Assembly: GCF_003063625.1 (NCBI RefSeq)
Contig: NZ_CP026604.1
Location: 744,001 to 808,000, forward strand
Direction of reading: 5' to 3'
DNA from: Saccharobesus litoralis
Lineage (GTDB): Bacteria; Pseudomonadota; Gammaproteobacteria; Enterobacterales; Alteromonadaceae
DNA length: 64,000 bases
The position numbers were made by a program, and so were the translations under genes. The notes below the pieces were generated by a model, which saw only the letters and a list, made by a program, of their open reading frames with translations, made no database searches and was not told where the DNA came from. Shown here in pieces: positions 1-8,364 of the stretch (position 1 is its first letter; each line of letters begins with the position of its first letter).

Positions 1-166
1 AATGATTATCGACTTCTTACGTCAAGAAAAAATATTAATGGTACACGGTACTGGTTTTAATTGGCCTAGCCCTGATCACTTCCGCTTGGTCACATTGCCA
101 CACGTCGAAGTACTAGAAGAAGCCTTTAACAAGCTAGAGCGTTTTTTACATAGCTATAGTCAGTAA
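1..166 (+). CDS. alaA: Glutamate-pyruvate aminotransferase AlaA, C-terminal end (partial)
   Basis: Only the last 54 codons are in the window; the gene enters from the left edge, in frame from base 2, and stops at TAA 164-166. The visible tail contains GTGFNWPSPDHFRLVTLP, which matches from memory the C-terminal part of E. coli AlaA (YfbQ), a PLP-dependent enzyme that makes alanine from pyruvate and glutamate in the cytoplasm. The PLP lysine lies outside the window. The next gene is yfbR, the same neighbour as in E. coli, which strongly supports the call. An ATG at base 2 is an internal methionine, not a start. Confidence 0.88.
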   Translation, partial: MIIDFLRQEKILMVHGTGFNWPSPDHFRLVTLPHVEVLEEAFNKLERFLHSYSQ

Positions 167-210
167 ATAGTTACAGCCTGTAAAGCTGTTATAGCGAAAG
201 GATTAACCCA

Positions 211-807
211 ATGGCAGTCAGTCACTTTTTTGCTCACATGGCGCGATTGAAATTGATCAATCGCTGGCCATTAATGCGTAATATTCAGATTGAAAACGTG
301 CAAGAGCACAGTTTACAAGTTGCGATGATTGCCCACGCCTTGGCTATTATTAAAAATGAATATTTTGACGGCAATGTTAATCCTGAAGCTATTGCCACAT
401 TAGCGCTTTATCATGATGCTTCTGAAGTGTTAACCGGTGACCTACCTAGCCCAGTTAAGTATTTTAACGACACCATTGCTCGTGAATATAAAAACATAGA
501 GCTTATCGCCGAGCGTAAATTAATTGATATGCTACCCGAGCGCTTGCGCCCTTATTACGAGCCATTGGTTTGCTCTGATAAGCATAGCAAGGCAGATTAT
601 CAATTAGTCAAAGCGGCCGATATTATAAGTGCTTATTTAAAAACCATTGAAGAATTAACCGCAGGTAATACTGAGTTTAAAAAAGCGCACAAGAAATTAG
701 AAAGCCAGTTAGATAAATTGGACTTACCAGAAGTGGATTTATTTAGAAAAACCTTTATCGCTAGTTTTAAATTGAGTTTAGATGAGATCACTGATTCTGA
801 ATTATGA
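211..807 (+). CDS. yfbR: 5'-deoxynucleotidase YfbR (HD domain)
   Basis: This 198-residue protein fits the YfbR family, cytoplasmic metal-dependent phosphohydrolases that remove the 5' phosphate from deoxyribonucleoside monophosphates. The N-terminus reads [20 protein letters not shown], almost the same as E. coli YfbR from memory. HD-domain metal ligands are visible: His in the VQEHSLQVA stretch near residue 33, the HD pair in [16 protein letters not shown] near residues 68-69, and an Asp in the VKAADII helix near residue 137. Length is normal for the family (about 199). It lies 44 bases after alaA on the same strand, so the two may be cotranscribed. A GAAAGGA element precedes the ATG. Confidence 0.95.
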   Translation: MAVSHFFAHMARLKLINRWPLMRNIQIENVQEHSLQVAMIAHALAIIKNEYFDGNVNPEAIATLALYHDASEVLTGDLPSPVKYFNDTIAREYKNIELIAERKLIDMLPERLRPYYEPLVCSDKHSKADYQLVKAADIISAYLKTIEELTAGNTEFKKAHKKLESQLDKLDLPEVDLFRKTFIASFKLSLDEITDSEL

Positions 808-850
808 TCTCATTATTTAGCAAGAAACAGGGAAAATTAAAAACAAATAG

Positions 851-1288
851 CTACAAACGCTTCGCGACAATTACCATTTTGCCTAAAGTAGGTTCAAATA
901 TTTCCGAACCAATAGCGTTATAGCCACGTTTTTGATAAAACAATAACGAATTGGCAGTTACGCTACTCCAGATCACATCATACTTCTGTGCTGTTAGCTT
1001 TTTCTCTATGTCCTCTAATAGATGGCTACCAACTCCCTTATTACGCAAACCAGGATCCGTAGCAAAGCCGCGTAAGCGAGCATGTGTTCCCCCCTCTATC
1101 AAATCACTTTGTTGGGCGTAAACCGAACCAATTGCCAAAACTTCATCATGATGCATTGCCGCATAATGTTGAGTATCTGGCTTATCATCCCCTTCAAAAG
1201 AAAAAGTGTTAACTTCTAGGTTGGGATTTAATACTAAGCTGCGCAGCGGATAGGTTTGATCCACCGAAATTAATTTAACGTCTATCAT
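851..1288 (-). CDS. GNAT family N-acetyltransferase
   Basis: This is a small acetyltransferase of the GNAT fold; the substrate cannot be read from sequence. The acetyl-CoA binding region is visible as RGFATDPGLRNKGVGSHLL (the R/Q-x-x-G-x-G/A motif is RNKGVG), followed by the late LLFYQKRGYNAIG segment typical of the family. The frame stays open to 1330, but the start at 1288 (MIDVKLISVDQTYPLR) gives the normal GNAT beginning with its first beta strand, while the 14 extra residues look unstructured. Neither start has a clear Shine-Dalgarno sequence. It converges on yfbR with a 43-base gap and seems to be a single-gene unit. Confidence 0.85.
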   Translation of the reverse strand: MIDVKLISVDQTYPLRSLVLNPNLEVNTFSFEGDDKPDTQHYAAMHHDEVLAIGSVYAQQSDLIEGGTHARLRGFATDPGLRNKGVGSHLLEDIEKKLTAQKYDVIWSSVTANSLLFYQKRGYNAIGSEIFEPTLGKMVIVAKRL

Positions 1289-1523
1289 GAGGTATCTGTG
1301 TGTGTTGCCTGATTTAAGTTTTAAAAACATAGTGTTAACTATCTGAAAGCCGTTGATTTATTGTTATATATTGGGTGTAACCCAAAGTGAAATCGGCAAT
1401 TTCATCTCAAACAACTTAGACCACAATTGAGAATTTCGCCAATATTCAATCACATTTTCAATTTTTGATTATTCATTAAAATTAATTAGCAACAGTACAA
1501 TTGCCAAACTTTCATTTTATAAA

Positions 1524-2267
1524 TTATTGTTTTTGAGTATAGGCTTCACGGAAGTCTGAAGGAAGTTCACCAAAAAACAATCGGAACTGTTTACTAAAAT
1601 AACTATGATCGGCAAACCCCGTTTCGTAGCCTACTTGCGATATTGGCATTTGAGTTTCAACCAACAATCGTCTGGCGTTTTCTAAGCGTACCTCATTAAT
1701 AAATTGCTTAGGCGTTTTGGCTAAATATTTTTTAAAACGTCTCTCCAACGCGCTAACCGACAAATGGGAGATTTCAGCAAGTTGCTCAACCGATATGACT
1801 TGACGATAGTTTTTACGCACGTATTCCACCGGCAATTTAACCGCCTCTATGCCCGAAAGCGCCTTGGACATTTTTTGCAGATGCCGTGTAATACCATACG
1901 AACCAATAAACTCGTTATCTTCACTAAATAAAGGCCGCTTAGACGTTGAATACCAAGCAAGCTCGCCTGAGCTAGTCATGTTCATTTCCAAGCGTTCGTT
2001 TATTTCTTGCCCCTGTTGTACTTTTTCATCGTCAATTACATATTGTTTTGCCAAATAATCAGGAGCAAAGTCATAATCATTTTTACCGACGATCTGCGAT
2101 AAATTACGTTGTCCAAAATGCTCAATAAAGGCTTGATTGGCATACACAAATCGTCCTTGTTGATCTTTTATCCAAAAAATAATATCCGGCATCAAGTCAA
2201 ACATGCTAATTACTTTTGTTAAACCAATTTGTTGTAAAAACTCAACAGGCTTATTCACTTGGCTCAT
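1524..2267 (-). CDS. AraC-family regulator with N-terminal PAS domain
   Basis: The protein (247 residues) has a PAS domain at about residues 15-130, with the typical DIIFWIKDQQGRFVYANQAF and GKNDYDFAPDYLA segments, and a C-terminal AraC/XylS double helix-turn-helix at about residues 145-243, ending in ISQVGYETGFADHSYFSKQF. PAS-AraC proteins of this kind are transcription regulators whose ligand or redox input is usually unknown. The gene is divergent from the oxidoreductase/isomerase/MFS group starting at 2417 with a 149-base shared promoter region, so it probably controls that group. No periplasmic or membrane segment is seen, so sensing should be cytoplasmic. Confidence 0.88.
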   Translation of the reverse strand: MSQVNKPVEFLQQIGLTKVISMFDLMPDIIFWIKDQQGRFVYANQAFIEHFGQRNLSQIVGKNDYDFAPDYLAKQYVIDDEKVQQGQEINERLEMNMTSSGELAWYSTSKRPLFSEDNEFIGSYGITRHLQKMSKALSGIEAVKLPVEYVRKNYRQVISVEQLAEISHLSVSALERRFKKYLAKTPKQFINEVRLENARRLLVETQMPISQVGYETGFADHSYFSKQFRLFFGELPSDFREAYTQKQ

Positions 2268-2416
2268 TAACCTTTACGCTCTCATATCTACCTTTTATAT
2301 AAAATAGCATAAACGCCGAATTTGTTGCATACAAAACCGAATTATTAATAACGTTTATTGCTGACCTAGGTATAAATTAATTAACAATGTGTTAACTCCA
2401 AGTAGGGGAACTTTTC

Positions 2417-3580
2417 ATGGGCAAAATTCGCATGGGTATGGTCGGCGGCGGCCAAGGTGCATTTATCGGCGCAGTACACAGAATAGCCGCAGCAATCGAT
2501 GGACAAATTGAACTTGTATGTGGGGCATTTAGCTCAAATGCCGAGCGCAGTGTAGCATCTGGTGCTGCACTTTTCTTACCTGAATCAAGATGTTATCAAA
2601 GTTATGAAGAAATGTTTCAGCGTGAGTCACAATTACCAGAAGACCAACGCATGGAGTTTGTCGCTATCGTTACGCCGAATCACTTACACTTTCCGGTAGC
2701 CAAGATGGCCTTTGAATACGGCTTTCATGTCATGTCAGACAAACCAGCAACATTTGATTTAAATGAAGCACTTGAACTTGAAAAGTTGGTGACAAAACAT
2801 GGCCGCCTGTATGGCTTAACGCATACCTACAACGGTTACCCATTGGTTAAGCAAGCCAAACATATGGTGGAATCAGGTGAGTTAGGCAATGTCGTTAAAG
2901 TGATTGCTGAGTACACGCAAGGTTGGTTAGCAAGCAAAGATGACGAAGGCGGCAAGCAAGCGGCTTGGCGTTTAGACCCCAAACAAGCGGGTATCAGCTG
3001 TTGTATGGGCGATATTGGTGTTCACGCGGCTAACTTAGCGGAATACGTGACAGGCTTAGAAATTGCTAACATCTGTTCTGATTTAACCGCCACGGTTGCT
3101 GGCCGCACCCTAGATGACGATGGTACTGTTTTATTAAAATTTAATAATGGTGCCAAAGGCGTATTGCTGTCGAGCCAAATTCAAATTGGTGACGAAAACA
3201 ATCTACGCATTCGTGTGATTGGCGACAAAAAAGCCATTGAATGGCAACAAATTGAACCTAACACCCTTTGGGTAAAAGAAAACGGTAAACCAACCCAACA
3301 AGTTCGTACCGGTGTAGGTGAGTTTTGTGAAGCGGCACAAAAAGCCATGCGCACTCCTCCTGGCCACCCTGAAGGTTATTTAGAAGCCTTTGCCAACATT
3401 TATGTCAACTTTGCAGATCAAATTAGCGCTTTTAAAGCCGGTGAAACCTGCGACAACCAAACATTTGATGTACCCGGTATACGTGAAGCGATCCGTGGCA
3501 TGGCATTTATCGAAAATGTGGTCGCAGCTGATAAGTCTGATAGCAAGTGGCAAGAATTCACTATTTTGCCAAGCGCATAA
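2417..3580 (+). CDS. Gfo/Idh/MocA family sugar oxidoreductase
   Basis: A 387-residue NAD(P)-dependent dehydrogenase of the Gfo/Idh/MocA family. The N-terminal Rossmann motif is GMVGGGQGAFIGAVH (residues 7-21); the usual EKP motif appears as DKPATFD near residue 112; a dinucleotide/substrate half follows with GDIGVHAANLAEYVTGL, where the His is the usual catalytic position. The family oxidises or reduces sugars and cyclitols at ring carbons. A GGGG element precedes the ATG. Only 33 bases separate it from the TIM-barrel isomerase at 3614, with which it forms an operon. Pairing with an AP-endonuclease-2-type partner recalls 3-keto-sugar or inositol-type catabolism, but the exact substrate is unknown. 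Confidence 0.87.
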   Translation: MGKIRMGMVGGGQGAFIGAVHRIAAAIDGQIELVCGAFSSNAERSVASGAALFLPESRCYQSYEEMFQRESQLPEDQRMEFVAIVTPNHLHFPVAKMAFEYGFHVMSDKPATFDLNEALELEKLVTKHGRLYGLTHTYNGYPLVKQAKHMVESGELGNVVKVIAEYTQGWLASKDDEGGKQAAWRLDPKQAGISCCMGDIGVHAANLAEYVTGLEIANICSDLTATVAGRTLDDDGTVLLKFNNGAKGVLLSSQIQIGDENNLRIRVIGDKKAIEWQQIEPNTLWVKENGKPTQQVRTGVGEFCEAAQKAMRTPPGHPEGYLEAFANIYVNFADQISAFKAGETCDNQTFDVPGIREAIRGMAFIENVVAADKSDSKWQEFTILPSA

Positions 3581-3613
3581 TCGGCAAATAGATTCAAATT
3601 TAGGAGATTAAAA

Positions 3614-4666
3614 ATGAGCCAAATTAAAGGTCCCGGTATCTTCCTCGCGCAATTTTGCGGCGACGAAGCACCGTTTAATTCATTACCAAGTATATGTAAA
3701 TGGGTTGCAGATTTAGGCTACAAAGCAGTGCAAATTCCAAGTTGGGACAAGCGTGTATTCGATTTAGATTTAGCTGCAGAAAGTGAAGCTTACCTTGATG
3801 AAGTACAAGGTATAGTCAAAGACGCTGGACTAGAAATAAGTGAGTTATCGACTCATCTTCAAGGTCAACTTGTCGCATCACATCCTTGTTATGATGTTCA
3901 GTTTGATGCTTTTGCACCGCCAGCTGTACACAATAATCCATCAGCACGAGCCGAATGGGCAACAGATCAAATGTTAAAAGCAGCCAAAGTTAGCGGCAAG
4001 TTAGGATTAAAATCTCATGCTAGCTTTTCTGGTGCTTTATTATGGCAAACCGTTTATCCATGGCCACAGCGCCCTGCAGGTTTAGTTGAAGAAGGGTTCG
4101 CCGAACTCGCTCGACGTTGGGTTCCTATCCTAAATGCGTTCGACGAAGCTGGCACAGATGTTTGTTACGAGTTACACCCTGGTGAAGATTTACATGATGG
4201 CGTGACGTTTGAGCGCTTCCTTGCAGCCACTAACAATCACACTCGTGCAAATATTTTATACGACCCAAGCCACTTTGTTCTGCAACAGTTAGATTACCTT
4301 GAGTTTATCGACATTTACCATGAACGCATTAAAGCTTTCCATGTTAAAGATGCTGAGTTTCGTCCCAATGGCCGCAGTGGTGTTTACGGAGGTTATCAAG
4401 ATTGGCAGCAGCGTCCTGGCCGCTTCCGCTCACTAGGCGATGGTCAGGTTGATTTCTCACAAATTTTCAGTCGCATGACTAAATATGGTTACTCAGGCTG
4501 GGCTGTGTTGGAATGGGAATGTTGCTTTAAACACCCTGCAGACGGTGCAGCAGAGGGTGCTCCTTTCATTACTAAGCACTTAATCCGCACACCGGATCAC
4601 GCTTTCGATGATTTTGCATCAAGCGGTAAAGACGACGCACTAAACCGCCGTATTTTAGGTTTATAA
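3614..4666 (+). CDS. Sugar (phosphate) isomerase/epimerase-type TIM barrel (AP_endonuc_2)
   Basis: This 350-residue protein has the AP endonuclease family 2 / xylose-isomerase-like TIM-barrel pattern: CKWVADLGYKAVQIPSWD near the N-terminus, CYELHPGEDLHDG near residue 180, LYDPSHFVLQQLDYL near residue 215, FHVKDAEF near residue 245, and AVLEWECCFKHP near residue 298. The Glu, Asp/His, His and Glu residues in these motifs are the usual divalent-metal ligands. A strong AGGAGA ribosome site precedes the ATG. It is probably cotranslated with the upstream oxidoreductase, and the two likely act in sequence on one sugar or sugar-like molecule. Homologues include isomerases, epimerases and, more recently, lyases acting on 3-keto sugars, so the reaction is left open. 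Confidence 0.85.
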   Translation: MSQIKGPGIFLAQFCGDEAPFNSLPSICKWVADLGYKAVQIPSWDKRVFDLDLAAESEAYLDEVQGIVKDAGLEISELSTHLQGQLVASHPCYDVQFDAFAPPAVHNNPSARAEWATDQMLKAAKVSGKLGLKSHASFSGALLWQTVYPWPQRPAGLVEEGFAELARRWVPILNAFDEAGTDVCYELHPGEDLHDGVTFERFLAATNNHTRANILYDPSHFVLQQLDYLEFIDIYHERIKAFHVKDAEFRPNGRSGVYGGYQDWQQRPGRFRSLGDGQVDFSQIFSRMTKYGYSGWAVLEWECCFKHPADGAAEGAPFITKHLIRTPDHAFDDFASSGKDDALNRRILGL

Positions 4667-4824
4667 GCTAACTCTTATAAAAAGATTCTTAATTTTATCG
4701 TTTTTATAGATAAATTGAGTCTTGGATTGTGAGCTTTTAACAATGTTATAAAGCTCACAATTAAAAATCATAATTTAAATATAATTAACTAAATTAGCCA
4801 ACAAGCTAATACTGGAGCGTAACA

Positions 4825-6102
4825 ATGAGCACTAATACAACTCCGGACAAGGATCGCCTCTATCTATTCATCGCTAGTTGCATATCGTTATGTGTAACCT
4901 CGATGATATTCATCATTCGTGGTGATGTAGAAGGTTCTTTGACCACTGAATACCATTTAACTAAAGAGCAAATGGGTGAAATTTGGGGCCCCGCATTTTT
5001 AGGTTTCACTATTGCCATTTTCTTTTGTGGCGCACTTATCGATAAACTTGGAATGAAACGCATGCATGTATTGTCTGCTGTTGGTTTTATTGCAGGTACA
5101 TTAATGATTTTATTCGCTCCACAACCAGACATGGCGGATGGCACGACTGTTAGCGGTATTTTCTCAACTACTGGTACGACTATGCTTTATGGCGGCTTCC
5201 TATTAATGGGCTTGGCGCAAGGTACAGTAGAAGGTGTTATCAACCCATTAATCGCCACCATGTATAAAGATCGTAAAGCCCACATGCTTAACGTTCTTCA
5301 TGCATTCTGGCCACTTGGTTTAATCATTGGTGGTATCTTAGCGTTAATTATGGGCGCACTCGATTTAGCGTGGCAAATCAAGATCGGTATCATTATTGTT
5401 CCTTCACTTGTCTACCTATTCATGGCACTGCAAAAGGAATACCCACAAACCGAGCGTGTTGCAGCTAACATCTCAACTGGCAGCATGTTTAAAGCTTGTT
5501 TAAACCCGTTATTTATCCTTCTTTGGTTCTGTATGTGGTTAACTGCGGCAACTGAGTTAGCTCCAGATCAATGGTTCCCATCTATCATGAAAGAGTTAAC
5601 GGGTCTTCAAGGTACTATGTTCCTTGTTTATACCGCTGGCTTAATGTTTGTTTTACGCTTCTTCTTCGGTGGCGTAGTTCATAAACATTCACCGTTCTTA
5701 GTGTTGACTATTTGTGCTGTACTCGTATTTGTCGGTTTATACTGGTTAGGTTCATTAGACGCTGGTTCTTCAGCGATTGTTGCCTTCGCAGCTGCAACCG
5801 TATTTGGTGTGGGTAAAACTTATTTCTGGCCAACTATGTTAGGTATTACAGCTGAAAGGTTCCCTAAATCGGGGGCATTAGGTATTAACCTAATGGGTGG
5901 CGCTGGTATGTTATCTATCTACTTTATGCTGCCTATTATGGGTAAATCATTAGACACTGCAGGTCCTGGTGAAGCATTGATTTCGGTTAGTTACTTAGCG
6001 ATTGCCTTAGTTGTTATCTTCGCTGTACTTTTCTTCGGATTTAAAGCCAAAGGAGGCTATAAAGCTGAAGATATCGAAGGTGAAGGAGTTAAAGCTTCGT
6101 AA
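4825..6102 (+). CDS. Major facilitator superfamily transporter (sugar type)
   Basis: The 425-residue product has about 12 hydrophobic segments spread over its length and MFS signatures such as the loop 2-3 region GALIDKLGMKRMHVLSAV. The first segment follows a short polar N-terminus, and a polar tail (KAEDIEGEGVKAS) closes the protein. It should act as an inner-membrane symporter. It lies 158 bases after the isomerase gene on the same strand, with its own GGAG ribosome site and a strong terminator after it, so it may be the last gene of the operon or have its own promoter. Context suggests it imports the substrate of the oxidoreductase/isomerase pair. Confidence 0.87.
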   Translation: MSTNTTPDKDRLYLFIASCISLCVTSMIFIIRGDVEGSLTTEYHLTKEQMGEIWGPAFLGFTIAIFFCGALIDKLGMKRMHVLSAVGFIAGTLMILFAPQPDMADGTTVSGIFSTTGTTMLYGGFLLMGLAQGTVEGVINPLIATMYKDRKAHMLNVLHAFWPLGLIIGGILALIMGALDLAWQIKIGIIIVPSLVYLFMALQKEYPQTERVAANISTGSMFKACLNPLFILLWFCMWLTAATELAPDQWFPSIMKELTGLQGTMFLVYTAGLMFVLRFFFGGVVHKHSPFLVLTICAVLVFVGLYWLGSLDAGSSAIVAFAAATVFGVGKTYFWPTMLGITAERFPKSGALGINLMGGAGMLSIYFMLPIMGKSLDTAGPGEALISVSYLAIALVVIFAVLFFGFKAKGGYKAEDIEGEGVKAS

Positions 6103-6136
6103 GCTTTAACAAAAGCGTTTTCAAAATGTCTACTAT

Positions 6137-6162
6137 GCCCCGCTTTCGAGCGGGGCTTTTTT
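6137..6162 (+). terminator. Rho-independent terminator after the MFS gene
   Basis: A GCCCCGCTTTCGAGCGGGGC hairpin is followed directly by six T residues. It lies 34 bases after the MFS stop codon and should end the 2417-6102 transcription unit. Confidence 0.92.
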
Positions 6163-6297
6163 ATATGCAAACCTCTCCTATAAAATCGTCAAAAAACACG
6201 CCTTAAGCTTTCAGGATTACATACTGAATGAAGGAATGAAATCTACTCCTAAGCACTCAACAGTCTTAAAAAACAATGAATCATCAATCGGCCGGTA

Positions 6298-7071
6298 TTA
6301 ATTGATAACGCTTATACCGCTACGCAGCAAAGAAACTTGTTGCTCTAACTGGTATTTATTGATTAATAAGCGGTAATGCTGGCTGCGTAAAATCAAATTC
6401 AGCGTCTCATTAAATAACTGAACATCTTTACGGTTAGCCAATGCGAGTTGATATAGATTAGGCGCAAATATAGCGTGTTCAGAAACATCAATATTTTGCT
6501 TATCTTGTGGCAATTGGCGTTGGTAATAACCAAAAATATTAATATCAATAATGAGTACATCGACTTTACGCAAATGTAACAGTTGCACCTGTTTATCTTG
6601 ATCGACTAACTCAGTGTATAACGTACTTTTACTCACCGTATTGGCGTACTCCTGCCCCAGCAAGATATGCGCTTGTTTAAAAGCGGCTACTCGATAACGC
6701 GCTAAATCACTGATTTGATTGATTTGACACTGGGTTTGTTTAAGACAAATCGCCACATTCTGATAAATAACATAGGGCTGAGTCAGTCGCGTTGCATCTT
6801 TTACAATTTGCTTATTTACCGTCATCATGGCGTCGGCCAACCCAGAGCTCAAAACTTTGCTATTTCTGCCTGCTGGACTAAATACAAACTTTGGTGCTTT
6901 ACCCATCCTTTTAAATACAGATGTCAGTAGTTCAATTTCAAATCCGGATTTCTGGTTTTTAATAACATAAGGTGGCTTAGTTAAGCCCGCCATTACTATT
7001 ATGTGCTCACTAGAGAGTACAGGTAAGCTTAGTAGCGCGATCGCAATCACAAAATATTTAATCGACAGCAA
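6298..7071 (-). CDS. Periplasmic solute-binding protein, family 3-like
   Basis: A 257-residue secreted protein with an N-terminal signal peptide (hydrophobic IAIALLSLPVLSS, cleavage near residue 20) and the fold pattern of bacterial extracellular solute-binding family 3: a first strand IIVMAGLTKPPYVI, then KSGFEIELLTSVFKRMGKAPKF, and a LYTELVDQDKQVQLLHLRKVDVLI region. In this order such proteins are often orphan periplasmic proteins without ABC partners, and no permease or ATPase gene is nearby. The ligand is unknown. It converges on the MFS gene with the terminator at 6137 between them. A second member of the same family is at 47631. Confidence 0.75.
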   Translation of the reverse strand: MLSIKYFVIAIALLSLPVLSSEHIIVMAGLTKPPYVIKNQKSGFEIELLTSVFKRMGKAPKFVFSPAGRNSKVLSSGLADAMMTVNKQIVKDATRLTQPYVIYQNVAICLKQTQCQINQISDLARYRVAAFKQAHILLGQEYANTVSKSTLYTELVDQDKQVQLLHLRKVDVLIIDINIFGYYQRQLPQDKQNIDVSEHAIFAPNLYQLALANRKDVQLFNETLNLILRSQHYRLLINKYQLEQQVSLLRSGISVIN

Positions 7072-7229
7072 AGTAGTTACATTTAATATTAAGAAAACAA
7101 AGGCATTTTAAAAATTATAGTCAGGATCTAAATAAAGGATGGTGTGTTTTAACAATAGTAGGAAATTAAAATAAACCCGCTGCTTTAACACCATCTTGAA
7201 AGGTGCGGGACACTGGCACTTCTAGTTGA

Positions 7230-7441
7230 TTAGTCAGTAATAGTAGAGAGCGCATTCCAGTGGGTGCTAACGATAAAGAAGGACAAGGTTATCTTATCGG
7301 TACAGCTTTACACGTACCCAGTCGCCGCACCTGTTTAAATATACTCAAAGCCAGTCGCATTAGTGATGGGCCTATTGCTCGCGCATGGTTGCCATATTTT
7401 TACCTTTGGGCTTTCATGGCAATTTTGTCGCTCGCAGTTAG
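7230..7441 (+). pseudogene. Remnant of a carotenoid oxygenase C-terminus, frameshifted
   Basis: The reading frame entering at 7230 encodes GANDKEGQGYLIGTALHV followed by ILKASRISDGPIARAWLP, which looks like the C-terminal end of the RPE65/carotenoid cleavage oxygenase family (G-x-L-x-x, ILxA, PVAxxxLP). The ending GFHGNFVARS of that family is present in another frame just afterwards and ends at TAG 7439-7441, so a frameshift separates the two parts. The rest of the gene is absent; an in-frame TGA sits at 7227. The identification comes from a short motif match and is moderate. Confidence 0.5.
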
Positions 7442-7575
7442 CGAGTAAAAGTCATTAAAACGGGGGGCGTGGGTGAGTTTTCATACCAACACCATTAACT
7501 TAAGCAAAAGCCTTGGTTTTGTTGGCCAGTATCGAGTCTATAAACCAAGCCGCTATTGTCGACAAGCTGCTATTT

Positions 7576-7593
7576 GTCGAAATAAATTTCGAC
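7576..7593. repeat. REP-like palindrome, copy 1
   Basis: The 18-base palindrome GTCGAAATAAATTTCGAC is preceded by GCTGCTATTT. The same core occurs at 15787, 19526, 50790 and 61483, always outside genes and usually with CTGCTATT on one side and CTACA on the other. It is a dispersed REP-like family. Confidence 0.8.
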
Positions 7594-7751
7594 CCACAGG
7601 GATGTAAGAAATGCCACGGGCGTCTGGAAAAGGTAGTAAATACAATTTTTACAATAATACACGCAGCCAGAAGTATTATATTAATCGTAATCAAAGCAAA
7701 GTATGCTACTTTTCTAAATACTTAGGATCGACCCAAGATTGAGGATTCACC

Positions 7752-8105
7752 ATGGATAAACATCTTAAAATTGACTACATAGAACTGCCCTGCTCTGATT
7801 TACTTATAACCCAAGCTTTTTTTGAGCAAGTATTTAATTGGCAATTTAAACTTTGGGGCGATGAATATATGGACACCGGCGACGGTAGATTAATGCTCGG
7901 CTTTTATCGTACCAACCTTAACTCACAATACGCTAAAGGCGGCGCTTTAGTGACTTTTTACAGCAAAGAGTTGGAGCACACGCGCCAAGCGGTAATTGAC
8001 GCCGGAGGTCAAATAGTGACAGACTTATTTGAGTTCCCTGGCGGTAAACGCTTTCACTTTACAGAGCCCTGCGGCAACGAGTTTGCGGTATGGTCTGAAG
8101 CTTAA
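7752..8105 (+). CDS. VOC family (glyoxalase/bleomycin resistance-type) protein
   Basis: A 117-residue single-domain protein of the vicinal oxygen chelate superfamily. The beta-alpha-beta-beta-beta pattern is visible: IDYIELPCSDLLITQAFFEQVFNW, then GDGRLMLGFYR, then a second module with VTFYSKELEHTRQAVIDAGG and GKRFHFTEPCGNEFAVWSE. Such proteins bind a divalent metal or a small ligand; the substrate cannot be assigned. The final EPCGNEFAVW stretch is typical of the AF2597-like VOC group. It appears to be monocistronic and converges on the lipoprotein gene at 8365. Confidence 0.87.
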   Translation: MDKHLKIDYIELPCSDLLITQAFFEQVFNWQFKLWGDEYMDTGDGRLMLGFYRTNLNSQYAKGGALVTFYSKELEHTRQAVIDAGGQIVTDLFEFPGGKRFHFTEPCGNEFAVWSEA

Positions 8106-8140
8106 GTCCAACCCTGCCTTTGGCAAAAAAGCGAATAGAA

Positions 8141-8165
8141 AAGCCAGTGACCTTATCACTGGCTT
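8141..8165 (-). terminator. Hairpin between convergent genes
   Basis: A 10-bp stem, AAGCCAGTGA paired with TCACTGGCTT around a 5-base loop, is followed on the minus strand by TTTTC. It sits between the VOC gene (+) and the lipoprotein gene (-) and could stop transcripts from the right. Confidence 0.55.
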
Positions 8166-8364
8166 ATAATGTAACGCTTAATATCTAGGGTACATTAGCT
8201 CACAAGTGTTGAACTGCTGAGCTTATAACTATCAGACAATTTTATGTTAGCCGAAATAAATTCGGCCCTTGAAGCTAATTTTAATGTCACAACTTTTGCG
8301 CAATATCTTAATATAGGGCGCCCTGATATAAAGCGCCTTGATATAAAGCATTTGGCTCATTCTG

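Larger units (their letters stand above)
7072..7751. other. Intergenic region with gene remnant and REP-like palindrome
   Basis: Apart from the oxygenase remnant (7230-7441) and the REP-like palindrome (7576-7593), nothing recognisable is seen in these 680 bases. Open frames of about 60-70 codons around 7500-7725 show no family resemblance and no ribosome sites. Confidence 0.5.

Noticed and set aside
7513-7725. Overlapping frames on both strands around the REP-like palindrome
   Set aside because: Both frames run through the palindrome and have no family similarity; an open frame through AT-rich repeats is expected by chance.
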